Notes under the pieces: model-generated
What the model was told of the DNA's origin: nothing
The model's database searches: none
The model's input: only the letters and a program-made list of their open reading frames with translations
NCBI GenBank assembly: GCA_965226235.1
Contig: OZ245335.1
Span: 992,001-1,056,000, forward strand
Reading direction: 5' to 3'
Origin: CAYFZO01 sp965226235
Lineage (GTDB): Bacteria > Pseudomonadota > Gammaproteobacteria > Poriferisulfidales > Oxydemutatoraceae
DNA length: 64,000 nt
Shown: one piece after another, positions 26,794 to 36,358 of the stretch
How the letters are laid out: each line of letters begins with the position of its first letter
How positions within the stretch are numbered: position 1 is the first letter of the stretch
Program-made: the position numbers and the translations under genes

Positions 26794-28060
26794 AACAAAA
26801 CTGAAAAGGTTCAAGAAGGGACTCGCCCGACGCTACCTGGCCGAGAAACGCTTCCGCTTCTACGGGGTTTTATCCGTGGTGTTGGCGATCAGCTTCCTGG
26901 GACTGTTGTTTATCAGCATTTTTAGCCAGGGCTATACCGCTTTTGTGCAGACCAGAATTCTCCTCGACGTCGATCTGTCAACTCCCGAATTTACCAGAGG
27001 CGCAACTGCCGAAGATTTGCCGCGGGCAGATTTCCCCGGCGCGATCAAAGATGCCCTCTACAAGCTTTTCCCCGAAGCAAACTCGCGCGCCGACAGGAAA
27101 GCGCTGACAGGGATTGTCAGCTCTGCCGCACCTTTTGAACTGAGAGACCTGCTTGCCGAAAAACCGCAACTGGCAGGGCGCGTGGTTTCGGTCTGGCTGA
27201 GCACAGATGACGAAGTGGACCAATTGCTCAAAGGCAATATAGACCGCAATCTGCCAGAGAACGAAAGACGCATCGACGACGCCACGATCGCCTACGTCGA
27301 TACCTTGCTGGAGCAAAAGCGGCTGGAAAAAAAATTCAACTCTTCTTTCTTCACCCTGGGGGCATCGCGTAACCCTGAAAAAGCCGGCATTCTAGCGGCG
27401 CTGATCGGTTCCCTGTATGCCTTGCTGATCACTTTCCTCCTGACGTTTCCCATCGGCATCTCGACCGCTGTTTATCTCGAGGAATTCGCCGCAAAAAACC
27501 GCTTCACGGACATTATCGAAATCAACATAAACAACCTCGCCGCAGTACCTTCGATTATTTTCGGGTTGCTTGGGCTGGCAGTATTCATCAACTTCTTCGG
27601 ATTGCCGCGATCGACCCCCTTGGTCGGCGGCATCGTGCTCTCGCTGATGACCTTGCCAACCATCATCATCGCGAGCCGCGCCGCAATCAAATCCGTGCCA
27701 CCCTCGATACGTGAAGCGGCACTGGCCCTGGGGGCCTCACGCATGCAAACGGCACTGCACCATGTGCTTCCTTTGGCGATGCCCGGAATGCTTACCGGCT
27801 CGATTATCGGCATGGCGCAGGCGCTGGGCGAGACCGCCCCGCTGTTAATGATCGGCATGGTGGCATTTATAGTGGATGTTCCATCCTCGATCACCGACCC
27901 GGCAACCACGCTACCCGTGCAGATCTACCAGTGGGCAAAAAGCCCGGAGCGTGCTTTTGTCGAGCGCACCGCAGCAGCCATCATGGTGCTGCTGACCTTC
28001 CTCGGCACGATCAACATTGCCGCTATAATCCTGCGCAAGCGCTTTGAAAGAAAATGGTAA
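26786..28060 (+). CDS. pstA: Phosphate ABC transporter permease PstA
   Basis: A 424-residue permease with one N-terminal membrane helix, a long periplasmic stretch (about residues 55-190) and the C-terminal transport domain. The EAA-loop reads SIREAALALGASRMQTALHHVLP, with AQALGETAPLLMIG after it. The extended soluble region is shared with the enlarged PstC type, suggesting a matched pair. Overlaps with both pstC and pstB indicate one transcript. Confidence 0.92.
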   Translation: MNETKLKRFKKGLARRYLAEKRFRFYGVLSVVLAISFLGLLFISIFSQGYTAFVQTRILLDVDLSTPEFTRGATAEDLPRADFPGAIKDALYKLFPEANSRADRKALTGIVSSAAPFELRDLLAEKPQLAGRVVSVWLSTDDEVDQLLKGNIDRNLPENERRIDDATIAYVDTLLEQKRLEKKFNSSFFTLGASRNPEKAGILAALIGSLYALLITFLLTFPIGISTAVYLEEFAAKNRFTDIIEININNLAAVPSIIFGLLGLAVFINFFGLPRSTPLVGGIVLSLMTLPTIIIASRAAIKSVPPSIREAALALGASRMQTALHHVLPLAMPGMLTGSIIGMAQALGETAPLLMIGMVAFIVDVPSSITDPATTLPVQIYQWAKSPERAFVERTAAAIMVLLTFLGTINIAAIILRKRFERKW

Positions 28061-28881
28061 GTGCCACAGACAACTCCTTCCTTGAAGAAGGCACGGTGCA
28101 GACGCATGGAGAAATCCATGTCGACAATCCGCGCGTGTCGATACGCAACGTCAATGTCTATTACGGCCAAAAACACGCCATCAAGGACGTTAGCATGGAC
28201 ATTGGCAACAACCAGATCACCGCCATGATCGGCCCCTCCGGTTGTGGCAAATCCACCTTGCTGCGCTGCATGAACCGTATGAACGATACCGTGGACGACT
28301 GCCGGACAAGCGGACAGATATTTTTGGACCAGGAAGATATCTGCTCGAAAAAAATGGACGTGGTTGAACTACGTACACGGGTCGGTATGGTTTTCCAAAA
28401 ACCCAACCCGTTCCCGAAATCGATCTATGACAACGTTGCCTACGGGCCCCGCATCCACGGCCTGGCAGAAACCCGCGAGGAACTCGACAGGGTCGTGCAC
28501 AACAGCCTGACCAAAGCCGGCTTGCTAAGCGAAGTCGAAAACTACCTGGACCAACCCGGCACCAGCCTGTCCGGCGGACAGCAACAAAGACTTTGCATTG
28601 CCCGCGCTATATCGGTCGACCCGGAAGTGATTCTGATGGATGAACCCTGTTCGGCACTGGACCCGCTGGCAACCGCAAAAATCGAAGAACTGATCAACGA
28701 ACTCAGCAAAAACTATACGATTGTGATTGTCACGCACTCGATGCAACAAGCGGCGCGACTTTCACAACGGACCGCCTATTTTCACCTGGGCAGACTGATT
28801 GAAATCAACAAGACCAAGGACATATTCACCAAACCGTCTCACGAGTTGACGGAACAGTACATCACCGGGCGTTTTGGTTGA
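28054..28881 (+). CDS. pstB: Phosphate ABC transporter ATP-binding protein PstB
   Basis: A 275-residue ABC ATPase driving phosphate import. Walker A GPSGCGKST (60-68), signature LSGGQQQRL and Walker B VILMDEPCSALDP are complete. Its 3' end overlaps the 3' end of phoR on the opposite strand by 20 bases. No pstS gene is in this window, so the binding protein must lie elsewhere. Confidence 0.96.
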   Translation: MVSATDNSFLEEGTVQTHGEIHVDNPRVSIRNVNVYYGQKHAIKDVSMDIGNNQITAMIGPSGCGKSTLLRCMNRMNDTVDDCRTSGQIFLDQEDICSKKMDVVELRTRVGMVFQKPNPFPKSIYDNVAYGPRIHGLAETREELDRVVHNSLTKAGLLSEVENYLDQPGTSLSGGQQQRLCIARAISVDPEVILMDEPCSALDPLATAKIEELINELSKNYTIVIVTHSMQQAARLSQRTAYFHLGRLIEINKTKDIFTKPSHELTEQYITGRFG

Positions 28882-30196
28882 TTTGCGAACCTGGGATGCC
28901 TGTCGCCCGGCCTGAATGGCTGGAGCCGGTTAGTGACGTCAGCGGGAAATCACAGTAGAAGACGCTCCCCTTGCCTAACTCGCTCTCTATGCGCAACGAA
29001 GCACCATGCCTCTGCAATACTCGCTTGACGATGGCGAGACCAAGGCCGGTGCCGCCTAGTTCACGCGACCGGCTTTTGTCTGCACGGTAAAACCGCTCCG
29101 TCAACCGCGACAAGTGCACCGCTTCGATACCGAGGCCTTGATCCGACACGAAAAGATGCCCGCCACCCGCGTCATGAAACCAACTCACTCGCACCACGCC
29201 GGAAGCCGGCGAATAGCGCATCGCGTTCGCGATCAGGTTTGACAACACGCTGCGAAGTTCCTGCGGCCTGCCATGGATCACCGCGTCTTCCGCGATGTCG
29301 ATTTTGATTTTGCATTGCTTATCGGACTGAACCACCGCCATCTCCTCCACGATTTCATCGGCAAGGTTTCGCAGGTTGACCTTTTCTGCCTGTCCTGTCG
29401 GCAGCCGGGTTTCATCCAGGCGCTCGAGCGTCAACAAATCATCAATCATGCGATTCATTCTCTCGGCCTGCCTGGCTACATGGTTGGCTGCCTCGGGGAT
29501 TTTTGCATCCGCGAGTGCAGACGCCGCTGTAGAAATAATTTCGGCATACCCTTTAATCACGGTTAGCGGCGTCTTCAACTCATGCGCCACGTTGCCAAGC
29601 ATTTCACTGCGCGCACATTCGAGATAGCGCACGTAGCTCAGATCCTGAACACAAATCAACCGGTAAGCACCATTGCCAAAAACCGAAACATGCGCCTCCA
29701 GGCGTCTCCCACCAGCTTCCAGTTCAACCTCGGCTTGCTCCGCCCTACCGGCAAGTGCTGCGTCAAACTCCGGTTGTCGAACCAGGTGATGGATTTCCCT
29801 GCCGATATCGTCGGGCCGGGACAGGTTCAGAAGTCTGGCGGCGGCGGCGTTAAACCACTCGATATGCCCGCTATGCAACACGATGACAAAACCGTAAGGC
29901 AATCCCGCCATGCTTTCTTCCAGACCTACGCGCCAGCCAGGAGCATCGTCCTGACCCTTTTCACGCTTCAGGGACCCGAGGAAGCGGTAAACGTCGCCCC
30001 AAACGCTCCTGCTTATCTCCCCCGCCACGCCATCATCCGGCAGCAACCGTCTCAATTTCGACAAGCGCAGGAATTGCAACACGATCCATACCATGGCACC
30101 AATCAGCAAGCTCGCCATCGTCGGCACATCCAGGACGACACCGAACAGCACGCTGAAGAATACCAGCAGTGCAAACGTCAGCAATTCGCTGAGCAT
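28862..30196 (-). CDS. phoR: Phosphate-regulon sensor histidine kinase PhoR
   Basis: A 444-residue membrane kinase: two hydrophobic segments in the first 45 residues, a PAS-like domain (about 95-190), the phosphoacceptor H205 in NVAHELKTPLTV, and an HATPase domain ending with GGTGLGLAIVKRV. It phosphorylates PhoB when phosphate is low. It is 12 bases downstream of phoB. Confidence 0.93.
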   Translation of the reverse strand: MLSELLTFALLVFFSVLFGVVLDVPTMASLLIGAMVWIVLQFLRLSKLRRLLPDDGVAGEISRSVWGDVYRFLGSLKREKGQDDAPGWRVGLEESMAGLPYGFVIVLHSGHIEWFNAAAARLLNLSRPDDIGREIHHLVRQPEFDAALAGRAEQAEVELEAGGRRLEAHVSVFGNGAYRLICVQDLSYVRYLECARSEMLGNVAHELKTPLTVIKGYAEIISTAASALADAKIPEAANHVARQAERMNRMIDDLLTLERLDETRLPTGQAEKVNLRNLADEIVEEMAVVQSDKQCKIKIDIAEDAVIHGRPQELRSVLSNLIANAMRYSPASGVVRVSWFHDAGGGHLFVSDQGLGIEAVHLSRLTERFYRADKSRSRELGGTGLGLAIVKRVLQRHGASLRIESELGKGSVFYCDFPLTSLTGSSHSGRATGIPGSQINQNAR

Positions 30197-30208
30197 AAGT
30201 GCAGCACG

Positions 30209-30976
30209 CTAAGGCGGTTCGCCGACGCTCGAAGGAACCCTCAACCGGTAACCAACGCCACGAACGGTTTCGATTAGCTGGTCACAGCCGCAGACTTCCA
30301 GAGATTTTCTCAGCCGGCGAACCTGGACGTCGACGGTACGTTCTTCAACGTACGCGTTGACTCCCCAAACGTTGTCAAGGATCCGGTTGCGCGAAAAAAC
30401 CTTGTTGGGGTGCTTCATGAAGAAATGAAGCAATTTGAATTCGATCGGACTGACCACCAATTCACGCCCCCTGACCAACAGCCGATGCTCGGACAGGTCC
30501 AGCAGCAACTCGCCAACGGTGATCTGTTCGACGTCCGCCTCGCTGTGCGTGCGCCTGAGCAAGGCGTCGATACGCGCGACCAGTTCACGCCCGGAGAAGG
30601 GCTTGGTGACATAGCCGTCGGCCCCTCCCTGCAGACCGGCTACGATACTGTCTTCATCACTTTTCGCAGTCAGCATGATCACCGGAATATTGCGGGTGGA
30701 CTGCTTCTTACGCACATGCCTGAGCAGATCCCAACCGCTGAGACCCGGCATCATCCAATCTACCAGCATAATATCCGGCAACACCCTGTCCATCAGCTTG
30801 AGTGCCTCCTGGACATTGGTCAACTCGAAAACCTTGTATCCTTCGTTGCCAAGCAATACGCCAACCAACTGGCAGATAGCCATATCGTCGTCAACCACAA
30901 AAACCAGGGGCGTCCGGCTACGCTGGCCACCACGGGCAGACGAGGTATTATCCGGTTGCTCGGTTTGTGACTCCAC
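30209..30976 (-). CDS. phoB: Phosphate-regulon response regulator PhoB
   Basis: A 255-residue OmpR-family regulator: receiver domain with D73 in MLVDWMMPG and the K of LTAKSDEDS, then a winged-helix DNA-binding domain ending TVRGVGYRL. A hydrophilic extension of about 22 residues precedes the receiver domain, so the true start might be internal. It presumably binds the Pho box at 25373. Confidence 0.92.
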   Translation of the reverse strand: MESQTEQPDNTSSARGGQRSRTPLVFVVDDDMAICQLVGVLLGNEGYKVFELTNVQEALKLMDRVLPDIMLVDWMMPGLSGWDLLRHVRKKQSTRNIPVIMLTAKSDEDSIVAGLQGGADGYVTKPFSGRELVARIDALLRRTHSEADVEQITVGELLLDLSEHRLLVRGRELVVSPIEFKLLHFFMKHPNKVFSRNRILDNVWGVNAYVEERTVDVQVRRLRKSLEVCGCDQLIETVRGVGYRLRVPSSVGEPP

Positions 30977-31015
30977 ACCGTCCCCGTCACTTGAAATCGG
31001 CCAGGTCGCGCCTCA

Positions 31016-32044
31016 TCAGACGCTGGCGACACGCGAAAACAGCAATGAAAAATATTCGTTTTCAGCAACGAAATGGCGCAACGGCGTATATCGACTGGAG
31101 GCCATCAATCTGTCTATGCAGACCCGGGTAAATTTGCGACTGACCTCAGTCCGGATTGACTCTCCCTGCTCCAGGGACAGTGGACGCCCAAGGGAGCCGA
31201 ACCAGACTCTTTGCTGCCTTCTGGAGACCAGGTACATCTCCACCTGGTTTCTTTCCTCATTAAAAAGCGCGCGGTGATAAAAATTCTCAAGCGAAAAATC
31301 CGCGTCCAGTTCACGATTAAGAACATTCAGCAGGTTGAGGTTAAAAGACGCGGTCTCTCCCTGCCGATCATTGTACGCGGCATTCAGCACGCGTTTTTCC
31401 TTGACGCGATCGAGACCAAGCAACAGGGTGCTGTCAGTGCCAAGAACCCTGCCAATATCCCGCAACAGTCCAGGTGCCATGCTACGCGACAAATTACCTA
31501 TGGTACTGCCGAGAAACACACCGAGACGCCGACCTTCGGGAAGATCAAGATTCACAAGCCCAGCGTTATAATCTCCCTGCAGCAGCCTGATCTGCAACCA
31601 GGGATAGTCTCCTTGCAGACCGTGCGCCCCCTCTTCCATGATCTCGGCGCAGACATCCATCGCCCAATAGGTACAGCGGACACCCAGGCACTCACAGGCA
31701 TCGAGCAAAGCGCGGATTTTACGCGACGCTCCGCTGCCAAATTCTATAATGTGGCGAGGTGCGGAAAGCTTGATGATTTCTTCTGCGTTTTCATGGAGCA
31801 GACTGCTTTCGGTACGCGTGACATAATACTCGGGCGTGTCGCAAATGCTCTCGAAAATCTTTGATCCCCGCCCGTCGTAAAAATATTTCGGCGGCAGGTT
31901 ACGTGGTTTGGACAGCAACCCCGCTTCGACATCCTGGCCCAAGGTGGCAACTGTGCGTGCAGGCTTGACGCGAATGTGGTTAAATTGCCTGGTACGCCCC
32001 TGTGACCGAGGATCAGCCTCTTTCTGGCCGTTGCTTTTGCCCAC
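31016..32044 (-). CDS. egtD: L-histidine N(alpha)-methyltransferase EgtD
   Basis: A 342-residue SAM methyltransferase that makes hercynine, the first ergothioneine intermediate. LPPKYFYDGRGSKIFESIC near residue 50, the SAM-binding IIEFGSGASRKI, GDYPWLQ and the LGLDRVKEKRVLNAAYND segment match EgtD. It is divergent from egtC across a 54-base gap and followed by phoB on the same strand. Confidence 0.93.
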   Translation of the reverse strand: MGKSNGQKEADPRSQGRTRQFNHIRVKPARTVATLGQDVEAGLLSKPRNLPPKYFYDGRGSKIFESICDTPEYYVTRTESSLLHENAEEIIKLSAPRHIIEFGSGASRKIRALLDACECLGVRCTYWAMDVCAEIMEEGAHGLQGDYPWLQIRLLQGDYNAGLVNLDLPEGRRLGVFLGSTIGNLSRSMAPGLLRDIGRVLGTDSTLLLGLDRVKEKRVLNAAYNDRQGETASFNLNLLNVLNRELDADFSLENFYHRALFNEERNQVEMYLVSRRQQRVWFGSLGRPLSLEQGESIRTEVSRKFTRVCIDRLMASSRYTPLRHFVAENEYFSLLFSRVASV

Positions 32045-32098
32045 TACTACCGAAAATCTGCTTTCTGGGTCAAAAACTCAAAAGATTACCCTCCCGCC

Positions 32099-32878
32099 AT
32101 GTGCCGTCTGACCGCCTATCTCGGGAGAGATTTGCCACTAAAGAAGCTATTGCTTGACCCGAAGTATAGTCTCTACACCCAATCGTGGCAACCAAGAGAA
32201 CTCAGCTACGCAAAGCTGAACGCCGATGGTTTCGGTTTCGGCTGGTACCCCCCGAACCGGGAGCCTGCCGTCTACCGTAGCCAAAGCCCTATATGGACGG
32301 ACGATAACCTGGAAGACCTCAGTGAAACCCTGCACGCTCCGCTGTGGCTGGCCATGGTCAGAAGCGCAACCAAAAATTACCAGACCTCGCCATTAAATGT
32401 GCAGCCGTTCAAATACAAGCACCTGTTGTTTCTGCACAATGGCTTCATCAAGCCGTTCAGTCACGAAATACGCCACGCGATAGCGGACAGATTGACACCC
32501 GAAATTCTCGAAAACATCCGAGGGTTGACCGATTCCGAGTACCTGTTTGCCTTGCTGTGCGGATTCGTGGCAAAGCGGCCCGGAAGCCTTACCGAAGTGC
32601 TCGCCGAGCTGGTCGACTGGTGCATGCAAAACCTGGGCGACAGGCAAGTGATGCTGAACGTCATCGTCAGCGACGGCAACCAGATCTGCGCCTTACGCTC
32701 CGCGCTGAATGCCGACGCCCCGACGCTGTATCATGGGGAGGGAAAAGTCTATGGCTTTCCCGAGGGCTCTCAACTCATCGCGTCGGAACCATTAACCGAA
32801 GACGGTTGGCGCAAGGTACCCCCCATGCATCTGCTCACGCTGGCCCATGAAAAAACCACGCGGTTGACGCGCCTGTAA
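32099..32878 (+). CDS. egtC: Gamma-glutamyl hercynylcysteine sulfoxide hydrolase EgtC
   Basis: A 259-residue class II glutamine-amidotransferase-like hydrolase. The mature nucleophile is C2 in MCRLTAYLG, and NADGFGFGWY, WLAMVRSAT and FLHNGFIKPF are the conserved Ntn-fold motifs. It removes glutamate from the gamma-glutamylcysteine adduct made by EgtB, so its presence indicates the gamma-glutamylcysteine-dependent ergothioneine route. egtB begins one base after its stop. Confidence 0.92.
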   Translation: MCRLTAYLGRDLPLKKLLLDPKYSLYTQSWQPRELSYAKLNADGFGFGWYPPNREPAVYRSQSPIWTDDNLEDLSETLHAPLWLAMVRSATKNYQTSPLNVQPFKYKHLLFLHNGFIKPFSHEIRHAIADRLTPEILENIRGLTDSEYLFALLCGFVAKRPGSLTEVLAELVDWCMQNLGDRQVMLNVIVSDGNQICALRSALNADAPTLYHGEGKVYGFPEGSQLIASEPLTEDGWRKVPPMHLLTLAHEKTTRLTRL

Positions 32879-32879
32879 A

Positions 32880-34070
32880 GTGAAGAAGACCGAACCCACC
32901 CCGTGCTCGCCCCTGAAACAGCTTCGCCGGCTACAAACAACATTGCACGGACTGATTTCCACGCTGGGAGAAACCGATTATCGGGCCCGGTTTCACCCTG
33001 ACCTGAGCCCGGCTGGATGGCACCTGGGCCATACCGTATTCATTGAAAACCTGTGGATCAGGGAAGTCATCCTTGAAAACGACCCTCTCCCTTTTTATCA
33101 ACACGATTTATACCTTCCGCAAAATACCGGAAAGTCGGTGCGCGCAAAATACTTGCCCCCGAAAGCAGTGCTGATCGAAAATTGCTCGACGATACAGCGG
33201 GAAAATTTCGAGATGCTGAACGATCCACCGGCGGCGCTGGCCACGCATCGGATGATGCAGGATGATTACCTGCCAATGTTTTTGGCACAGCACCACGCGA
33301 TGCACCTGGAAACCCTGCACATGTGCCTGACCGAAAGGCAACTGCAAAAAGAAGAGCGGCACCATTACTCGCCGAAAACCCGCCTTGTGGCCCAAAAACC
33401 CAGGTTGAATCCCGTCGCCTTCGCTGCTGAAAAGTTTGAAATCGGCACAAACAACGCTGACTGTCTCGACAACGAACGGCCCAGGCACAAAAAACCGCTA
33501 TCAGCGTTTACGCTGAACGCAACAACGGTAAGCAACGCTGAGTTTTTGGGCTTCATGGAGAGCGACGGATATACCAATCCCGCGTGGTGGCACCCCGCAG
33601 GATGGCGATGGCTCCGGACGAGCAGGGCGAAAGCGCCACACCACTGGCTGCGAGACGAAAACGGAGCATGGTTCGGCGCAGACAGCCACGGCTACCACGA
33701 TCTCGAGGCAACCGCACCGGTGTATGGACTAAACCACCACGAAGCCTGCGCTTTCGCCCGCTATGCCAACGCGCGCCTGCCGCATGAAGCCGAATGGGAG
33801 ATTGCGCACCAGCAACTCTTCAGACATCGACCGCCCCCTGCTACGGACTACCGCGTCTGGGAATGGTGCAGCAACAGCTTCTATCCCTACCCAGGGTTCA
33901 AACCCTATCCTTACAAAGAATACTCGGTTCCATGGTTCGACAACGGGCACTACTCGCTTCGGGGATACAGCCGGTACACCGATAAGGTGCTACGACGGCC
34001 AACATTCAGAAACTTCTACACCGCCGACAAACGACACATCTTTGCCGGCATACGCCTGGCGGCGTCGTAA
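32880..34070 (+). CDS. egtB: Ergothioneine sulfoxide synthase EgtB
   Basis: A 396-residue non-haem iron enzyme that couples hercynine to a thiol with O2. An N-terminal DinB-like domain carries iron ligands in WHLGHTVFIENLW and QHHAMHLETL; a C-terminal FGE-sulfatase domain includes PVYGLNHHEACAFARYANARLP, VWEWCSNSFYPYPGF and the final TFRNFYTADKRHIFAGIRLA. The start is GTG immediately after egtC. No egtA or egtE candidate is adjacent. Confidence 0.93.
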   Translation: MKKTEPTPCSPLKQLRRLQTTLHGLISTLGETDYRARFHPDLSPAGWHLGHTVFIENLWIREVILENDPLPFYQHDLYLPQNTGKSVRAKYLPPKAVLIENCSTIQRENFEMLNDPPAALATHRMMQDDYLPMFLAQHHAMHLETLHMCLTERQLQKEERHHYSPKTRLVAQKPRLNPVAFAAEKFEIGTNNADCLDNERPRHKKPLSAFTLNATTVSNAEFLGFMESDGYTNPAWWHPAGWRWLRTSRAKAPHHWLRDENGAWFGADSHGYHDLEATAPVYGLNHHEACAFARYANARLPHEAEWEIAHQQLFRHRPPPATDYRVWEWCSNSFYPYPGFKPYPYKEYSVPWFDNGHYSLRGYSRYTDKVLRRPTFRNFYTADKRHIFAGIRLAAS

Positions 34071-34076
34071 CGAAAC

Positions 34077-34979
34077 ATGGCCTCCCCGGCAGTACTTGAA
34101 CCTGCACGCTGCTCCGATTTTCTGAAGCAGACAATCGTCAGGCAAGTCGCGGAAGCTCTCGCGGAAGACGCGGTTGATCGTGACATCAGCGTGGCTGTTA
34201 TTGACAGGGACGCCGTCGCGACGGCACGGATCATCAGCCGTGAAGCCGGCGTGCTTGCCGGCGTGTTCTGGTGTGACGAAACCTTTGCCCAGGTTGACCC
34301 GGCGTTGCAAACTCGCTGGCTGTTGCGCGACGGAGACAAGCTGGAAAAAGATGCAGTCTTATGCACTATCCACGGCAACGCAAGAAGCATGCTCAAAGGT
34401 GAGCGTTGCGCGCTCAATTTTCTGCAAACCCTGTCCGGTACCGCCACCAAAACCGCTGAATTCGTCGCCCGGGCAAGGAGGAAGGTCACCATCAAGGACA
34501 CTCGCAAGACCTTGCCTGGATTGCGACTCGCGCAAAAGTACGCGGTGGTCTGCGGCGGCGGAACCAACCATCGCCTCAACCTGGGCGATGCGATACTGCT
34601 GAAAGACAACCACATCCAGGCGTGTGGCTCCATCACGGTGGCGCTGCAGAAAATGCGACGTATATCTCCCGGCACTGAAATAGAAATCGAAGTCACTTCA
34701 CTGGCGCAGGTGGAAGAAGCACTGGCGGCAGAAGCCGATGTCATCATGCTCGACAATTTCAACAGCGATCAACTCGCGCAGGCGATAGAAACCATCTCCG
34801 GCAAAGCCAAAGTGGAAATCTCGGGTGGCGTTAGCCTGGACAATGTCCTGGATCTCGCGATGACCGGCGCAGACTACATCTCGATCGGCGCGTTGACCAA
34901 ACATCTGTGCGCGCTCGACCTCTCGATGCAATTCACATCAGACCCGCCGGAATCGGTGGGTGCATCGGATTTTCGGTAG
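34077..34979 (+). CDS. nadC: Nicotinate-nucleotide diphosphorylase (carboxylating)
   Basis: A 300-residue quinolinate phosphoribosyltransferase of NAD synthesis. ALNFLQTLSGTAT, IKDTRKTLPGLR (phosphate-binding Lys/Arg), CGGGTNHRLNLGD, LLKDNHI and ISGGVSLDNV are the family motifs in order. It begins six bases after egtB, so it may be co-transcribed. It is the last intact core gene before the accessory patch. Confidence 0.95.
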   Translation: MASPAVLEPARCSDFLKQTIVRQVAEALAEDAVDRDISVAVIDRDAVATARIISREAGVLAGVFWCDETFAQVDPALQTRWLLRDGDKLEKDAVLCTIHGNARSMLKGERCALNFLQTLSGTATKTAEFVARARRKVTIKDTRKTLPGLRLAQKYAVVCGGGTNHRLNLGDAILLKDNHIQACGSITVALQKMRRISPGTEIEIEVTSLAQVEEALAAEADVIMLDNFNSDQLAQAIETISGKAKVEISGGVSLDNVLDLAMTGADYISIGALTKHLCALDLSMQFTSDPPESVGASDFR

Positions 34980-35043
34980 GCCATGTTGTCCTTGGTTGTG
35001 TCGCCCTTGCGGGTGAATTTGTGCGGACGTGTTGCGTGTTTCA

Positions 35044-35063
35044 GGGCGACGCATGCGTCGCCC
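35044..35063. repeat. Palindromic dispersed repeat
   Basis: GGGCGACGCATGCGTCGCCC is a perfect 20-base palindrome followed by CTAC. Its flank GTGTTGCGTGTTTCA also occurs, in reverse orientation, near 55840, together with further copies at 55879 and 55966. This looks like a small mobile or REP-like unit. It lies 18 bases left of the IS3 element. Confidence 0.8.
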
Positions 35064-35119
35064 CTACGAATGCCACAGCCTGATCCGCCTCGGACTCATC
35101 GGAGACAGTTTTATGTGGG

Positions 35120-36358
35120 TCATGCGGCTTGCGATGACTCAGGGTTTTGATAATACATTAACTCATACTCAACTGGTGGTACGTCTCCGATTGGCTGCAG
35201 TAGTCGGCGTTTGTTAAACCAGTCCACCCAGGTTAGCGTGGCTTGTTCAACTTCCTCCTGCTACGCCACGGGCCTTCCTTGAAGATGACCTCCGCTGTGT
35301 ACGGTGGGTTGATGCTCTCAGCCATGGCATTGGCGTAGGAATCACCGATACGGCCCACTGAAGCATTCAATCCTGCCTCAATGAGCCGCTCGGCGTAGCG
35401 GATCGAAAGATACCGACTGCCTCGGTCGCTGTGATGAATCACGCCTTTGGGCTTGCCTCGTGCCCACAGTGCTTGTTCCAACGCATTGAGCACAAGCTCC
35501 GTTTTCAATGATCTTAAAACTCGCCAGCCAACGATATGGCGTAAATAAACATCCGTCACAAACGCCACATAGACGAAGCCGCTCCACGTCGCGACTTAGC
35601 TGATATCAGCAACCCAGGGTTGATTCGGCCGCGATGCCACGAATTGACGATTGACCGGATCTAGCCCGCATCCGTCACCGATTCATGATTGCGATGCAGT
35701 TTCCCGTTGAACGTTGCTGATTACGTGTTTGTACCCGGTATCCGGACATCTGGCGCCGCGATCGCCCGTGCCGTCAGGCCGATGCGCCTGTCGACCTTGC
35801 GCAACGGCACTCCTCCCGTCTACCTCCGTCCGAACTGATCCGGCCGCCATCGAATCGACCTGTCACGGATCGTCTGCCCAGCGGTGAAAGTACACTGTGT
35901 CTTCAAGGCTGCCTCCTTGGTCGGTTGACATAACTGTTTGTTTATACAACCGTTATGCCATAAGAGGCAGCCTCTTTCTACCCCATCGGTGAGATTTCCG
36001 GATCTAGCGGTTTCTCGCTCTGATCTGATGGAATCGTGGTTCGGCAACGCCGGCCGCGCCTGACACCTTCAAGACCGAGCTTACGCATCAACTTTTCAAC
36101 CGTCCAGCGACCCACCGGTATGAATTCGCGGTTAAGTTGCTTCCAGACTTTACGCGCACCGTATACGCTACGATTCTCCTCCCGGACTCGACGCACTTCA
36201 GGCTCCAAAGCCTCCTATCTCCAGACACGATGTGAACGCTTCTCAGGACAACGCTCAAGCTTTTTGCGTCGATAATACGTGGATGGTGCAATCGGCAATA
36301 CAGCACAGATCGGCTCGACACCATACGCATCACGATATTTGTCAATCAATGCCACCAT
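35120..36358 (-). pseudogene. IS3-family transposase OrfB, broken
   Basis: Reading starts MVALIDKYRDAYGVEPIC, reaches an in-frame TAG just after SHRVWR, resumes with NRSVYGARKVWKQL, and is interrupted after KPLDP by the 343-bp insert. It continues with NRQFVASRPNQPWVADIS, another stop, VYVAFVTDVY and the DDE-domain HHSDRGSRYLS. A frameshift near 35265 separates it from the C-terminus (EEVEQATLTWVDWFN). At least four lesions make it non-functional. Confidence 0.85.
35666..36008. mobile_element. 343-bp insert inside IS3 orfB (MITE-like, unclassified)
   Basis: An 11-base direct repeat CCGGATCTAGC (35655-35665 and 35998-36008) flanks the segment, which precisely interrupts the transposase codons for KPLDP-VNRQF. 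Near the ends TCACCGAT (35675) and its complement ATCGGTGA (35985) are inverted. It also holds an inverted GGCTGCCTC/GAGGCAGCC pair around AT-rich sequence at about 35908-35972. No coding content is recognised. Confidence 0.55.

Noticed and set aside
35900..35980. Inverted GGCTGCCTC/GAGGCAGCC with AT-rich core as an integron attC site
   Set aside because: No conserved core sites were seen, and there is no integrase; the surrounding direct repeats fit a nested insertion better.
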